Assembly: GCF_905163445.1 (NCBI RefSeq)
Contig: NC_053184.1
Location: 12,524,001-12,588,000, forward strand
Source: Pararge aegeria
Taxonomy: Eukaryota; Arthropoda; Insecta; Lepidoptera; Nymphalidae
Length of the DNA: 64,000 nucleotides
Direction of reading: 5' to 3'
Shown here: piece by piece, positions 1-10,399 of the stretch
How the letters are laid out: each line of letters starts with the position of its first letter
Position numbering within the stretch: the stretch's first letter is position 1
Program-made: the position numbers and the translations under genes
Notes under the pieces: generated by a model
Database searches by the model: none
Told to the model about the DNA's origin: nothing
What the model saw: the letters and a program-made list of their open reading frames with translations, nothing else

Positions 1-37
1 TAATTTATTAATAACATATTTTTATATATCATTTCAG

Positions 38-259
38 GATGCTAAAAGGGATGATCAAGCTAAAAAAGCTTATAAGCTATTAGCGTTGTTACATTCAGAA
101 TGTAACACAATAGTGACATTAGTCAATGATACTGGTATTTTATCCAGGGATATAATCGATTTAGAGGATAACATAAAAGCAGAAAAGTCAAAGAGGACTG
201 AAGATATTCTGCAGAAAATACAATTAGATCTTTCAAAACTGCAAAATGAATCTTATTAA
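38..259 (+). CDS. CCDC22: CCDC22, last coding exon (partial, 5' part outside window)
   Basis: A 73-codon exon follows a TTTCAG acceptor ending at 37, starts in phase 0 and stops with TAA at 257-259. The peptide is charged and helical, with a KKAYKLLALLH stretch, then NDTG, then RDIIDLEDNI. It resembles the C-terminal coiled coil of CCDC22, which has KEVYRLL..LHENC, EDTG and RDLEEQIE in the same order. CCDC22 is a subunit of the CCC (COMMD/CCDC22/CCDC93) complex, which works with Retriever and WASH in endosomal recycling. The rest of the gene lies upstream of the window. The 3' UTR is uncertain: a LINE fragment is inserted about 200 bp downstream, and the first AATAAA I noted is at 2546-2551. 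The identification is by remembered similarity of a short region. Confidence 0.72.
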   Translation, partial: DAKRDDQAKKAYKLLALLHSECNTIVTLVNDTGILSRDIIDLEDNIKAEKSKRTEDILQKIQLDLSKLQNESY

Positions 260-307
260 TTTCTTGAATTACACTGATTTACTAAGAGGATAATATGTAA
301 TCACAAA

Positions 308-415
308 ATGGAAGATATTCTTCAGCTACATCATCAAGAAATTCAACACCACTCCGAAAAACTTTTTACTGACATAAATAATATTGATAAAAATTTATGT
401 ATTCTTTATACCTAA
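308..415 (+). other. Small ORF after CCDC22 stop, 35 codons, unidentified
   Basis: An ATG at 308-310, preceded by CACAAA, opens a 35-codon frame rich in His, Glu and Ile/Asn that starts MEDILQLHHQEI and stops at 413-415. It begins 49 bp after the CCDC22 stop. It could be a short downstream cistron, the first exon of a gene whose continuation was displaced by the LINE insertion, or chance. I do not recognise a family. Confidence 0.2.
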
Positions 416-451
416 ATATAGCATATTACTTATATTTATCAAAGCTCAAGC

Positions 452-465
452 GACCAGCTAAAAAA
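452..465 (+). repeat. Target-site duplication, left copy
   Basis: A 14-bp sequence, GACCAGCTAAAAAA, is repeated exactly at 1437-1450. The two copies bracket the LINE fragment and mark the integration site. Confidence 0.8.
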
Positions 466-1436
466 GAGACTGAAGAGACCACCAGGGTAGGGCTTCAACG
501 TAACCTGGGTGTCTACGCCTCCATATTCCAAGCAGAGGTCTTCGCAATAATTGAATGTGCGGAAACCTGTCTGCTAAAGAACTACAAAAACAAAACTATT
601 TATATCCATTCGGATAGTCAGGCAGCACTTTCTGCTCTATCTTCTGAGGTTCTAAACTCAAAGCTGGTAGAAAACTGCAGACAATTACTGAATACTCTGG
701 CGCTAACCAACAGGGTCATTCTGTGCTGGGTTCCTGGCCATAAGGGGATCATCGGTAACGAAATGGCCGATGAACTTGCAAAGTCAGGCGCTTTGGAGAA
801 GCAAATTGGCCCTGAGCCGGTCTGCGGAATACCCAAAAGCCTGGCGCAACTCACCCTACAAACCTATTGTAATTACCAGACACTCATTCGCTGGAGACAA
901 CTCCAAGGAATGAACCATTCTCGAGTGCTAATAAGACCATTCAACAAAAGGGCCGCCTCTGAGGCATTAGCACTCAACAGTATAATGAATAAGACAAATA
1001 GGTTCCATTTCCACCCAGTTGGCAGCACCTACTCAATGGTTAACAATTGGATTATTCTAATATGCTACTGTGTTAATAGTAGATGCAACCTATGCATCCT
1101 AGTGCGAGCGCTTACGGGGCACTGTGGGCTTAATAGACACATGTTCAACCTAAAGCTGCAGGACACAGATCTATGTAGACTCTGTAAGGAGGCTGCGGAG
1201 ACGCCGCTGCATTTGATCTGTTCCTGCCCCGCGCTGATGCATAAACGCAGCACTCTTTTGGGGAAACACATAATGCAACCAGAGGATGCTAAATTTCTTC
1301 CAGCAAGGAAAGTGCTGCTTTTCCTGAAGGCGACCAACGCTTGCTGGGATATCTAGACAGCGGCGTCACAATAGATCGTAGCCGGTCGACGTGACACCAG
1401 GGACCAGACGAACCTGAGCCGCAAGCAGAAGAAGAA
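466..1436 (+). mobile_element. 5'-truncated non-LTR retrotransposon with RNase H domain
   Basis: An open frame to the TAG at 1354-1356 encodes an RNase H domain of the type found in R1/I/LOA-like LINEs. It has the acidic residues in AEVFAIIE, HSDSQAAL and NEMADELAK, and then a zinc-knuckle-like tail (CRLC...HLICSCPAL). The open frame starts at 397 by chance; the element itself begins after the 14-bp duplication. After the stop comes an 80-bp 3' tail ending in AGAAGAAGAA, followed by the second duplication. The reverse transcriptase is missing, as expected of a 5'-truncated copy. Within the domain, 979-1088 is foreign DNA identical, in inverted orientation, to 1478-1587. It keeps the frame open but separates the RNase H core from the cysteine-rich tail, so this copy is not functional. 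Confidence 0.85.
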
Positions 1437-1450
1437 GACCAGCTAAAAAA
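1437..1450 (+). repeat. Target-site duplication, right copy
   Basis: This matches 452-465 exactly. Sequence after it (CCCTAAGCAG...) continues the pre-insertion locus. Confidence 0.8.
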
Positions 1451-1477
1451 CCCTAAGCAGTTTCCGTGTCAAACTTT

Positions 1478-1587
1478 TTGCATCTACTATTAACACAGTA
1501 GCATATTAGAATAATCCAATTGTTAACCATTGAGTAGGTGCTGCCAACTGGGTGGAAATGGAACCTATTTGTCTTATTCATTATACT
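1478..1587 (-). repeat. 110-bp inverted copy of the insert inside the LINE
   Basis: The reverse complement of 1478-1587 is identical base for base to 979-1088. It lies outside the LINE's target-site duplication, so it is probably the original resident sequence and the copy inside the element is derived from it. Confidence 0.85.
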
Positions 1588-1672
1588 TTTAGCTACTAGA
1601 TAATACTCAACACGTATTTGCACCATTATCATCACTCATAGTTACTGAACTATGAGTCTAAAATTTGAATCA

Positions 1673-1945
1673 TCATAAGCAACGCATTACCGGACCACTA
1701 CAGGGCACGGATCTCTTCATAGCATAGAATGAGAAGGATAAAGGCCATAGTCGACCACGCTGGCTTAGTGCAGATTGATACACTTTACACACTTAGTGGA
1801 CAACATGGAGAACTTTCAGGCATGCCGGTTTCCTCACGATATTTTCCTTGGAATTCTTTCCTTACAGAGGGGATCAAACTCGGTCCCCCTGAAAGGCAGG
1901 CCCCAATAGTCCAACCGTTGGCTATCACTGCTTCGAACTCTGAAT
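1673..1945 (-). repeat. SINE-like repeat (family 'CACTACAGGGCA'), diverged
   Basis: It has the ordered landmarks of a family seen five times here: CCACTACAGGGCA, ATGAGAAGG, CATGGAGAACTTTCAGGCATGC, TTTCCTCACGAT, and near the right end a tRNA B-box-like stretch on the reverse strand (GATCAAACTCGGTC). The other copies are at 11357, 33131, 39493 and 40315. Orientation is set by the tRNA-like head at the right end. Confidence 0.6.
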
Positions 1946-2577
1946 AACATGCTATAAAGGAAAAATTTATCTGCTTGTGATTGTCTTGATAAGCTGTCGC
2001 TCGCGTTTATTACGGTTGTTTACAAAACCCGTGGAAACCATTTGTTTCCCTGGGGTGAGAAGTAGCCTTTGTCACTCCATTCAACTATGCTAAGAATCAA
2101 GTCGTTTAATTAACAACAACTCACCAACTTTATTTCTTGCATACCAAGTTAGTGTCAAGAACAAACTAAAACACTTCTATCTAAATATCTTCTAATTTCT
2201 TAATCATATAATTTCAATCAATTGTAAAATTCTGCTGCATAAAATATTTTCTAATGGTGCAATATTATAAAAATGGTTCAATAGTTCCTGTACCTATTTA
2301 ATAAATACATACCTATACATACCTCGTATCACATAATCAAGCAGAGGGTATCTGTCACTCGAGTAGTCTTGTGACTGACAAGATATGGATTGGACGTGCA
2401 CCTGCACTGGTGACAATGTGTAGTATTGAGCCGGTGAATTGCAAGTACTACTGGCTGTTTTATCATAACCATTCCATTGTTAATTGGTTACAAATAACCA
2501 AAACAAATCTTTATAATAATTGTATATTTATAGGAAAGATATTTAAATAAAACTAAAATTATTTAATTTTATAGTAT
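1946..2577. other. Intergenic; degraded repeats
   Basis: AT-rich DNA between the SINE and the 3' end of MRPS27. At about 1990-2095 there is a remnant of the 'CGTTTATTACGGTT...CCGTGGAAACC...AAGTAGCCTTTG' dispersed unit that is common in this window. A forward AATAAA at 2546-2551 could end a CCDC22 transcript. No coding sequence was seen. Confidence 0.5.
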
Positions 2578-4349
2578 TTATTTTCGCTTAGGTAAAATTT
2601 CTGGTGGGATATAATTTTCATCATCTTTTTGCTGTGCTACCTTTTTGACTGATGCTGGGTCTACAAGTTTTTCTTTTTCTTCAATTTGTAAATCAATATC
2701 CTCTTCATTTTCAAAGAACCAAAGTTTTTGTTCCTCAACCTGCATTCGTTTTTGCTTTTCAACAATATTTTTCATACGGTTTGCTCTATCCAGGCGCTTT
2801 GATTGCTCTTCAAGTTTGTCTTCCCGAATTTGTTCCCAATTTAAAAATAACTGCAAATATATTTAAAACAGGTTAAATTCCAAAACGCGTTAATAAGAAT
2901 TTAGAGCAAATATTTAGAACATTTCTAATAGTAAAATGAGAACATGAATTTTGCCTTTAATAAAACTATAATCTGAATAAAAGAAAATGAAGAAATGTTA
3001 AAAACTGTCACCCTTACAGCAATAATTGAATATTATATAAAATAAGAAACTTCCCCAGTTTTTTTTTTGTCTTCACTCTATCATTATAGATGACTCAATC
3101 TTTGTTTTTTCTTCTGTCTCTTCTGTCTCTGAATGCACTTAAATGATTGTCACAAGAAAAAAACACCCACTTAACTCATATTGTTAGGTTAGGTAACAAC
3201 AAAGGTACAAACAACAGTAAAACACACAATGATCTCTCTTCTTTGGTCATCAGTAGTTGGAAATGCATAATAAAAGTCTATTTTAATAAATATTATACTC
3301 ACTTGTTTTTGTACAGCAATATCTTTATTTTGTGTTCTATTGATTGCATTTTCTATTGCCATTTTAAGTGAATCTTCTAATATAGTTTCAGTGACGACTG
3401 CTTTGCTCAATACACCAATGCATTGAGTTAATATTGTTTTAGTGTCATCTTGTTGAGTTTCAATTTCCTTGTTAATTAATTCTACTACTTCAGGATACAA
3501 TTTAAAGGTTTTGTTTTCAACTAATTCTTTACACAATGATAGTAACTTGTCATATTTTTTATAAAATAACCAACCTATAATTTGTACATTAAAATTTAGA
3601 TTATTGTTATTATTTTTGGATATCCAAGCTAAAGTTTTTCCAGACAATGTTTTCAGATCCTTTATGTCAAAGTGATCATCGAAATATGGATTTCGCAAGA
3701 ATTTTATCCTTATTTTGATTTCTTCTTTCTTTTTGTTTTCTTCTTGCGACATTGGTGCTTCAGCAGGACTCTTGTACTCACAGAGGTATTTGTAACTAGC
3801 ATATTGACAAAGTGTGTTGGTTATATCATTTGTAAAGTCCTCTTGTAGCATTATAAATGAAGCTACATTTGAAGCATGCTCATAACTTTGAGATGTAATT
3901 AATTTATCTAGTAAAATATTAGCTGAATAGAAGTCCAAAAACACACCAAAGTTTAAAGGATCTCTAAGGATTTCTATTAGTTCCTGAATATTACCAAACT
4001 CCATATAGTTTCTAATAGTTGCATAATAAGTCGACTCTAATGTATTACCTGTCTCTGCCGAAAGCCGAAGCTTGTGCAAAAGATCTTTAAGTTCATCAAG
4101 ATAAGCTGGATCTCTTACTGCATTTGCAAATATGTCTACATCAATAGCACTTATAACTCCCTTAGATAGAAAATTTTGATCTAATATATTGTAGAAGTCA
4201 TTGAGATTTACTTTACTTAGTATTGGTGAAGATATCTGTACATTCCAAGCTTCATCACATTTGTATTCATTAGTTAAAAATGTGCATTTCGGCACTAATA
4301 TTTGCGCACAATTTCTTCGAACGATGCATCTTCTAAGGCTACGTAACAT
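2578..4349 (-). CDS. MRPS27: Mitochondrial small-subunit ribosomal protein mS27 (MRPS27), two exons
   Basis: Exon 1 is 4349-3303 (349 codons), with donor CAA|GTGAGT. Exon 2 is 2850-2578, after the acceptor TTTGCAG, in phase 0, giving about 439 residues against 414 in human. The first 20 residues (MLRSLRRCIVRR...) are rich in Arg and Leu like a mitochondrial targeting peptide. The middle carries the mS27 pattern ILRDPLNFGVFLDFYSANIL, followed by a helical repeat region. Exon 2 is a highly charged coiled coil with KLWFFENEEDIDL, a typical mS27 C-terminal motif. The protein belongs to the mitoribosome 28S subunit and is PPR-like. An AATAAA overlaps the stop codon (2582-2577), so the 3' UTR may be very short. 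An open frame running past the exon 1 donor is intronic. It is divergent from EMC10. Confidence 0.87.
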
Positions 4350-5476
4350 TTTATTTTATTCAATGGTAAACAAATATAAAAAAACAATAATTCAATTTAA
4401 TATAAAATTGTAATTCAATTCAATTTTGATTTTATGGCTCGCGTTCTTAACAAATGATCGAAATCCAATGGTTAGAGTAGAGTTGTAGAATAACTATCGA
4501 TATTTTTAAGTGTCAGGATTGATTTTTGCGATACAACAAAAAAAAATGTCCTATAAAAAGTTAAACATATTTAGAAAAGATACCGTTGGAAAGGTTCATA
4601 CTCTCAGAAGTATTCAGTCGTAAAAAGTAAATTATTTTTACTGCCTATGACTATACAAACCGATACCTTCTATTTGTCACAATCTTAGATAAAGAAAATA
4701 TATAATAGAGAAGGAAATATATTCAGATGAATGATTATAAATTCAGTAGGTTGATAGCGATTACGAAAGATATATTGACGAACAATAATGCGTATTTTAG
4801 CCAATAGTAAAATAAGACCCTATGTTGTGTTTTGACTACGAGTAAACTAAGGAGAAAAATAAAATCTCACCAAGAACTATGAACATGTCATGATCTATGA
4901 AATAGTCATTGACGGATAAAAATATTTCCTGGTGGCTTTCGTCTGTGAGCAAAACGTCAAAACTCAAGTGACATAATAAGGAACGTAGGTAATCTGTGAA
5001 AAGCCAGTAACCCAAAGAAGAAGAACTCAACTCAAACGTAAAGCCAGAAGGAAAAAAAAAGAACTCAAACGTGAAGCGCGGGAAACTTCGAATTTGGCGG
5101 ACGTGGTTTTTAGATTTTAAATTTTAATTATTGGAAAAAGATAAGGAATTTAGTGTTTAAAAATATTTAGTAAATTGTTTCTAGATATTTATTTTATGAT
5201 TTTGTGTTATTATTAGTGTATATATTAGTTATTGGGATCTGGTAAGTTTTTTTTTCTTTATATGGGGGCGATCCCCCGGATGACCCCGGCGGAAAAAACC
5301 ATGGTTAAACCATGTTTAACCATGTTTACCTATGCGGAATGCATGTGCCCGATAGGTTCCTAGTGAACCAGCTACCTTCGAGCCAAACTTCCTTCCTAAA
5401 ATCTTCTAAACGAACCCTCAACGAATCAATGAAGAACTCATGGCAAAAATCCATAGTTATTGAAATAATTATGGAT
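4350..5476. promoter_or_regulatory. Intergenic upstream of MRPS27
   Basis: This must contain the MRPS27 promoter (reverse strand), but I see no definite TATA or initiator element. The DNA is AT-rich with a few short open frames. At 5295-5330 there is a short run of the motif AACCATG, used three times. No recognisable gene. Confidence 0.3.
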
Positions 5477-5870
5477 GAAGTGGTTCCAAACGCGTCCTGA
5501 AGAAAAGTTTTTTTTGTTATCATAATCTCACATTGTCATTTTAAACTATTAAAGAAGCAACCTGGTTAGATCAATAATTTACATCCAAGCATTTTTTCGT
5601 TGACGTAGTTCTCAATACTAAAATAGGAATTTTCTATAAGCTTACGTTTAATACAAACTTTGAACTTTCATCCAAGATCGACTGGTAGGTAGTTTATTGT
5701 AAAATTGTATACAATTTTATGTAGTCTAGAAAATTGCACTGCAAGTTTATTTTGCTTCTAATGTTCAAATTATTGCAGTCACATTTTCTCTTAAATTTAG
5801 ATATATTTTTGTAAACATACATTAAATTTTGAAATATGTATTGGCTAAAAACTGTTATTATCTTAATCTG
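5477..5870 (-). mobile_element. LINE 3'-end fragment (relic)
   Basis: On the reverse strand this matches the C-terminal reverse-transcriptase segment and 3' UTR found in better copies at 22324-22885 and 41085-41710. Shared landmarks are AAGCAACCTGGTTAGA, CAATAATTTACA, TTCTATAAGCTTACGTTTAAT and AATTATTGCAGTCACATTTT. Internal deletions destroy the frame. Confidence 0.7.
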
Positions 5871-5929
5871 GTCTATAGGTTAAGTTTGGTATTCGTGTGT
5901 GGTCTGTGGATCAACTTTTTCCTACAGAC

Positions 5930-6365
5930 TATGGAGGGTAGAGGTAAGGAGAGTCATCTGTGTATATGAAAAAGTGTCGTCAAAATGTATTAAATTAGGA
6001 TAGCGCCACATTTGCATCAGGGTAACTCTTAAAAGAAGCGCCAAATATAAATATTGTTAGAGTAGGCTTGAAAAATAAACAAGGAAGTATGGAGATACAA
6101 GGAAGTAAGATTATATTTACCACAATATTTTGTACAACGTAAGTTGTTGAAATTCTCAATAATTAACTACTTTAGTCGATAATGACATTAAATTTTTTAA
6201 CTCTGCATACTACAATTCATCTACGATTGCTACATTCATACCATGTTCTGTGCATCCACCAGCGCCATTGTGGAGGATTTTTGAACTGTTATTTAGCGCA
6301 ACAACTGGACACTTTTTCAACTTTTCTCCCATATAAGATGACTCTCCTTACCTTTACCCTCCATA
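5930..6365. mobile_element. MITE with terminal inverted repeats and 8-bp target-site duplication
   Basis: The left end TATGGAGGGTAGAGGTAAGG and the right end, read in reverse complement TATGGAGGGTAAAGGTAAGG, are inverted repeats continuing for about 30 bp through GAGAGTCATC. CTACAGAC flanks both sides (5922-5929 and 6366-6373). The 436-bp interior has no coding capacity. An 8-bp duplication fits hAT-like or related transposases, but the superfamily is not certain. Confidence 0.75.
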
Positions 6366-6577
6366 CTACAGACTAATAATATGAGAGAAACATGTCATGA
6401 AATTGAAAATAATCTACTCTAATCTTCAATCACAAAAAATCGAAGATTCTTAATTTCAGTACTTTAAAATTTTCAACATTTTAAAAGAGACTAACTGACA
6501 GGCTACAAATAAAAAATTCAATAGTATTTAAATAATACTTATAATTGAATAGAAAAAAAGCTTTACTTGTTTCGAAA

Positions 6578-8744
6578 ATGAAGTATTTCTATTTACTTTT
6601 TATGTGCCTTCTCAAAAATTCGGTATTATAATTATTTTAGTCATTTGAGAACAAGTGGTATCAAGGAATTTGGATGTTTGCTTCAATAGATATAATTTCA
6701 GGTTTGTCTTGACTATGACGGATGGTTGAATATTAAACTGGAGCACAACATCAACTGTAAAAATGAAAATTTTTGCTCCCGTGGGAATATATCTTTAAAA
6801 AGTATAAAGGCTGGATCCGCTGTTATAGATCAAATATCTTTTACTAAATCTCACATAGATGAACTTAAGGTAAAAATCTGTTTACTAAATGTTTATTTTA
6901 AATGATTATATTTAGCCCTACACATTGAATTGATCGTTTACAGGTTAATTGCTACTTCAAATTTGAGAACTTTATAATTTTCTTTAGAAATCTTTTAACA
7001 TTATCGAAGTTATTTAACACAAGCAAAAGTGCATAGTGCTAGTTTGGTGGTTTAAAAGGCTAGATTAGAAGGACTGTGGTCCTTCTAATATAGCATAATT
7101 CAGACAGACTTGAATAAATTATGTAAGCCTTGTTGATTTTTGTAGTATAATAATATATTGTCTATACATTTTGATAAAGGAGGCTTGTAAAATATACACA
7201 AATTGCATAATATAATTTGTTATGCTTCTTTTTTTATTTTTTATTTTTTATCATTCGTGTAATAAAAGTTGCAAGCAAACAACTTATTACTGTAAAAATT
7301 CAAGGCAAATTGTTTATCTTCAGTTGTTCTCATTAGAATCTTCTGTTTCAACTAGTGGTAGAAAAAACAGATTGTAAGTCAATCTGTTTACTCTGTTTCA
7401 TAAGTGTTAAAAAAATTAGGTCCAATACAAATGAAAATTTTGGAACTGTTTTATCTAAGCCTATAACAACCTGAATACTATACAAAGAGCTATTTTGAAT
7501 ACTTGTATAAAAGTTACAACTTGTTTTGCTTTTATTTTTAGGAACATGCTGATATAGATGGGTTGTATTCAATACGAAGCTTGGTTACATCTGCAGATAG
7601 TAAAGAAACAGAGTTTTTATCATCAGTAAAAGCAAAACTATTTTTAGAGAACAGACTATCAGATGTCATTAGTGCATGGATATTGCCTAATGGAGATGTA
7701 ATTGCACTAACTTTCCAAGTTAACAGTTATTCTTCCCATAACCATAGTTTGCAATATGACCAAGCAGAGTATCCACTTCATTCAAATTTCTATATTCGGC
7801 ATGTGGATCAGGCTCCTGTGTAAGTAGTTGATCTATATAGATATACAACTTTGTTATTGTAAATGCAAATGTGTTTTCACTCAGCACAGATCAATGTGAT
7901 TCACTTATGAATATAGTTAAAATATTGTAATGTGCTAAGCTATTGATTATTGTTATGGAAAAATAAAGGGATTTTTATGGAATCTAAATCCACATAGATG
8001 CATGCTGTATAGTTAAACTATAATATAAACAAAACTTTGACTTAAAAATTGTTTTTACAATGAATTTGTGTAATAATAATTAATGTGTGTTATGAAAAAT
8101 TTACAGTCCGGACACAGCTTCCTATATACAGAAATTGGAACGGGAACGAGAAGCAAGAGAAAAGGGTGATTTAAAGGACAATCGATCATTCTTAGCCAAA
8201 TATGTAAGTCCTAAGATAAGTCTTTATTTAGATGAACACATAATACCCCTAGTAGCATACTTACTTAACATTTGCAAAAAGGCCTGTTGTATTTAACTTC
8301 TATGTAACAATTATTGAACAAAATGTATCTTATTTGTGTTCAATTATGGATAAGGGCCTGGGTTTGATTCCCATAAAACCTTAGGTTTTAGCTAAACACA
8401 AGCCCAGAGTTATAAAATGATGATGATCAATCCTTGTATACTTACAAGCATGATAGGCCATTAGTATTTGTTATTTTCACTAACATTGTGATATTAATTA
8501 AAGCCCCACAAAGTAGCATTAGAACCGCATGAAGGCTTAAGTTCAATCCCTCCTATATTGCCTGTGCTCAGCAGTACTACTAGTATAGTTATGATAATGA
8601 ATTGAAAACAAACAAGCCAATGCAACTTTGTCTATAGTAATGTTTACTTTCTTGTTTCAGTGGATGTACATAGTGCCCATAGCTATCTTTGTAATGATAT
8701 CTGGCATTACAAATCCTGAACCTGCCCCTCAAGCTTCGAGATAA
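6578..8744 (+). CDS. EMC10: ER membrane protein complex subunit 10 (EMC10), five exons
   Basis: The exons read 6578-6622, 6702-6869, 7542-7819, 8107-8203 and 8661-8744. All junctions are GT/AG and phase-consistent, giving 223 residues (human about 262). The first 15 residues after the ATG are a hydrophobic signal peptide (YFYLLFMCLL). Family landmarks are a beta-sandwich core (CSRGNISLKSIKAGSAVI), DGLYSIRSLV, LSDVISAWILPNGDVIALTF, the charged linker IQKLEREREAREKGD, and SFLAKYWMYIVPIAIFVMIS, which is the C-terminal transmembrane anchor. The protein sits in the ER membrane with its domain in the lumen, as part of the insertase for tail-anchored and multipass proteins. The AATAAA at 8864-8869 is the likely polyadenylation signal. 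The first exon is very short and its ATG choice rests on the signal peptide. Confidence 0.88.
8204..8660. other. EMC10 intron 4 with possible SINE relic
   Basis: At about 8350-8420 the text GGGTTTGATTCCCATAAAA resembles a tRNA B-box followed by SINE body, too diverged to assign. The rest is AT-rich intron. Confidence 0.25.
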
Positions 8745-8863
8745 CTAGGTTAATTTTAGTATTTTTAACTTAACTGAAGTCATATACCTAGTAAAGCTCT
8801 TATTTAATCATTAAAACTATATTTCTTAGTTTATGGGTAAATATTTAATGTGTTCTAAAACAA

Positions 8864-8869
8864 AATAAA
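8864..8869 (+). terminator. EMC10 polyadenylation signal AATAAA
   Basis: It lies 120 bp after the EMC10 stop. A reverse-strand AATAAA at 8899-8894 lies just beyond it, so the EMC10 and Dbp80 transcripts are expected to overlap. Confidence 0.6.
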
Positions 8870-8998
8870 AAGTTTGAATAACAATAGTTTTGTTTTATTT
8901 TAAAGCTTACAATGATACAAATGCAAAATTTTCAATGATACAAATGTTCTTCCCTATATTAAAGCAAAATAATTGGAAATTCTGAAATAAAAAATTTA

Positions 8999-10399
8999 TT
9001 ATGCACCAATCTTCTCAATTTCTTCAGCATCTTCAATGTCTAACAACTGAATTTTTTTACCAAAATGTGCTTCAATATCCAAGCAAATTTCCATTGCTTG
9101 AGGTGAATCAATCAAATTTATAGCAATACCCGCTTTACCAAACCTTCCAGTACGACCAATTCTATGTAAGTATGTTTCACAATCAGCTTTTTTGTTTAAA
9201 TCCATTGGCATATCAAAGTTTACAACCAGAGTTACTTGTTCAACATCTATACCTCTGGACAAAACATTAGTTGTTATTAACACCTTTTCGAGACCAGCAC
9301 GAAATCTGTCAAGTACAGCTATTCTCTGGTCAACTGTTAGTTCACCAGACAGTACAGCTACAGAGTGTCCATCCTTTGACATTTTTTCTGATAGCCAACT
9401 GGCTGTTTTCCTTGTGTGACAAAATATAATCGCCTGGCCAATTGTTATAACTCCATAAATATTACATATAGCTCTATATTTATCTTCTGGACTTTTACAT
9501 TTTACATAATATTGTTTTATGTTATCTAAAGATTCTTCTTCTCTTAGTAGTCTAATAATAATGGGATTAGGTACAATGATTTCTGCAAATTCCATGACGG
9601 CACTATGATATGTTGCAGAAAAGAACATCATTTGACATGTTGATGGTAAGCATTTATGGATGCGTATACATTGTTCTTGATGTCCTTGTCGGTCAATCAT
9701 AACATCAGCTTCATCTAAGACAAATACTTTAATTTTGCTCAAATCAAACATCCCAAACTTTACACCCCAGTCTAGCATTTTGCCTGGAGTTCCAATAAGG
9801 ATTTGATCAGTGATTTTAGTTCCTTTGGGCACTTCCTCTCCTCGTACAGCAAACTTCAATTTTATTTCAGAGCAGAATTTTGCCATTTTGGCTGCCACTT
9901 CACCTGTTTGTATAGCAAGTTCATAGGTAGGGCTGAGGCATAAAACTTGTGGATAATTTTTAGTTGCATCAACTCTACTTAACATAGCTAAAACAAAAGC
10001 AGCAGTTTTACCAGTTCCAGATTGAGACTGTGCAATCATATTCTGTGGGGGATCTGCTAATAGGGTGGGCAAAGCAGTTTCCTGAATTTTAGAAGGAGCA
10101 TTAAACCCCATTGCATATACACCTTTTAGTAAATTTGGTTTTAAGTGGAGAGCTTCAAAAGTTTTTACAGAATATAAAGGAGAATTGGGATCTTTTCTTT
10201 GGATTTCAATGTCTAATTTAGATTCAACAAGTCCTTGTCTGATTATTTTCATTAAAAGTGAAGCCTCCGCCGGATTAGCAGCATCTGGACCATCTTCAGT
10301 GTCTGATGTCTGATTTGACCCTTTTTGTCCCAATCCCAACCCAGCAACTTTGTTTGAAATCTCCAGTTCTTCGGCTTTTTGGCCCCATTGCTTAGACAT
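8999..10399 (-). CDS. Dbp80: DEAD-box RNA helicase Dbp80/DDX19 (mRNA export)
   Basis: One uninterrupted frame of 466 residues contains all the DEAD-box motifs: Q-motif near 99-110 (GFNAPSKIQETALP), motif I SQSGTGKT 125-132, Ia PTYELA 157-162, Ib GTPGK 203-207, II DEAD 229-232, III SAT 261-263, IV IIFCHTRKTA 324-333, V TTNVLSRGID 376-385 and VI HRIGRTGRFG 412-421. SPTYELAIQ, RGEEV, and DCETYLHRIGRTGRFGKAG are characteristic of DDX19/Dbp5. That family remodels mRNPs at the cytoplasmic face of the nuclear pore with Gle1/IP6 and Nup214. I chose the ATG at 10399 (MSKQW) rather than the one 24 bp upstream, because TTGTCACAG|GTT between them looks like a splice acceptor of a 5'-UTR intron. The lack of introns in the coding part is notable but common in insects. 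Confidence 0.93.
   Translation of the reverse strand: MSKQWGQKAEELEISNKVAGLGLGQKGSNQTSDTEDGPDAANPAEASLLMKIIRQGLVESKLDIEIQRKDPNSPLYSVKTFEALHLKPNLLKGVYAMGFNAPSKIQETALPTLLADPPQNMIAQSQSGTGKTAAFVLAMLSRVDATKNYPQVLCLSPTYELAIQTGEVAAKMAKFCSEIKLKFAVRGEEVPKGTKITDQILIGTPGKMLDWGVKFGMFDLSKIKVFVLDEADVMIDRQGHQEQCIRIHKCLPSTCQMMFFSATYHSAVMEFAEIIVPNPIIIRLLREEESLDNIKQYYVKCKSPEDKYRAICNIYGVITIGQAIIFCHTRKTASWLSEKMSKDGHSVAVLSGELTVDQRIAVLDRFRAGLEKVLITTNVLSRGIDVEQVTLVVNFDMPMDLNKKADCETYLHRIGRTGRFGKAGIAINLIDSPQAMEICLDIEAHFGKKIQLLDIEDAEEIEKIGA

Noticed and set aside
618..854. Reverse-strand frames over the RNase H ORF (also 1065-1337)
   Set aside because: They mirror the coding frame of the LINE and have no independent similarity.
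3189..3302. Extension of MRPS27 exon 1 past 3303
   Set aside because: The frame stays open for 37 codons, but a good donor (CAA|GTGAGT) and phase-matched exon 2 show that this part is intron.
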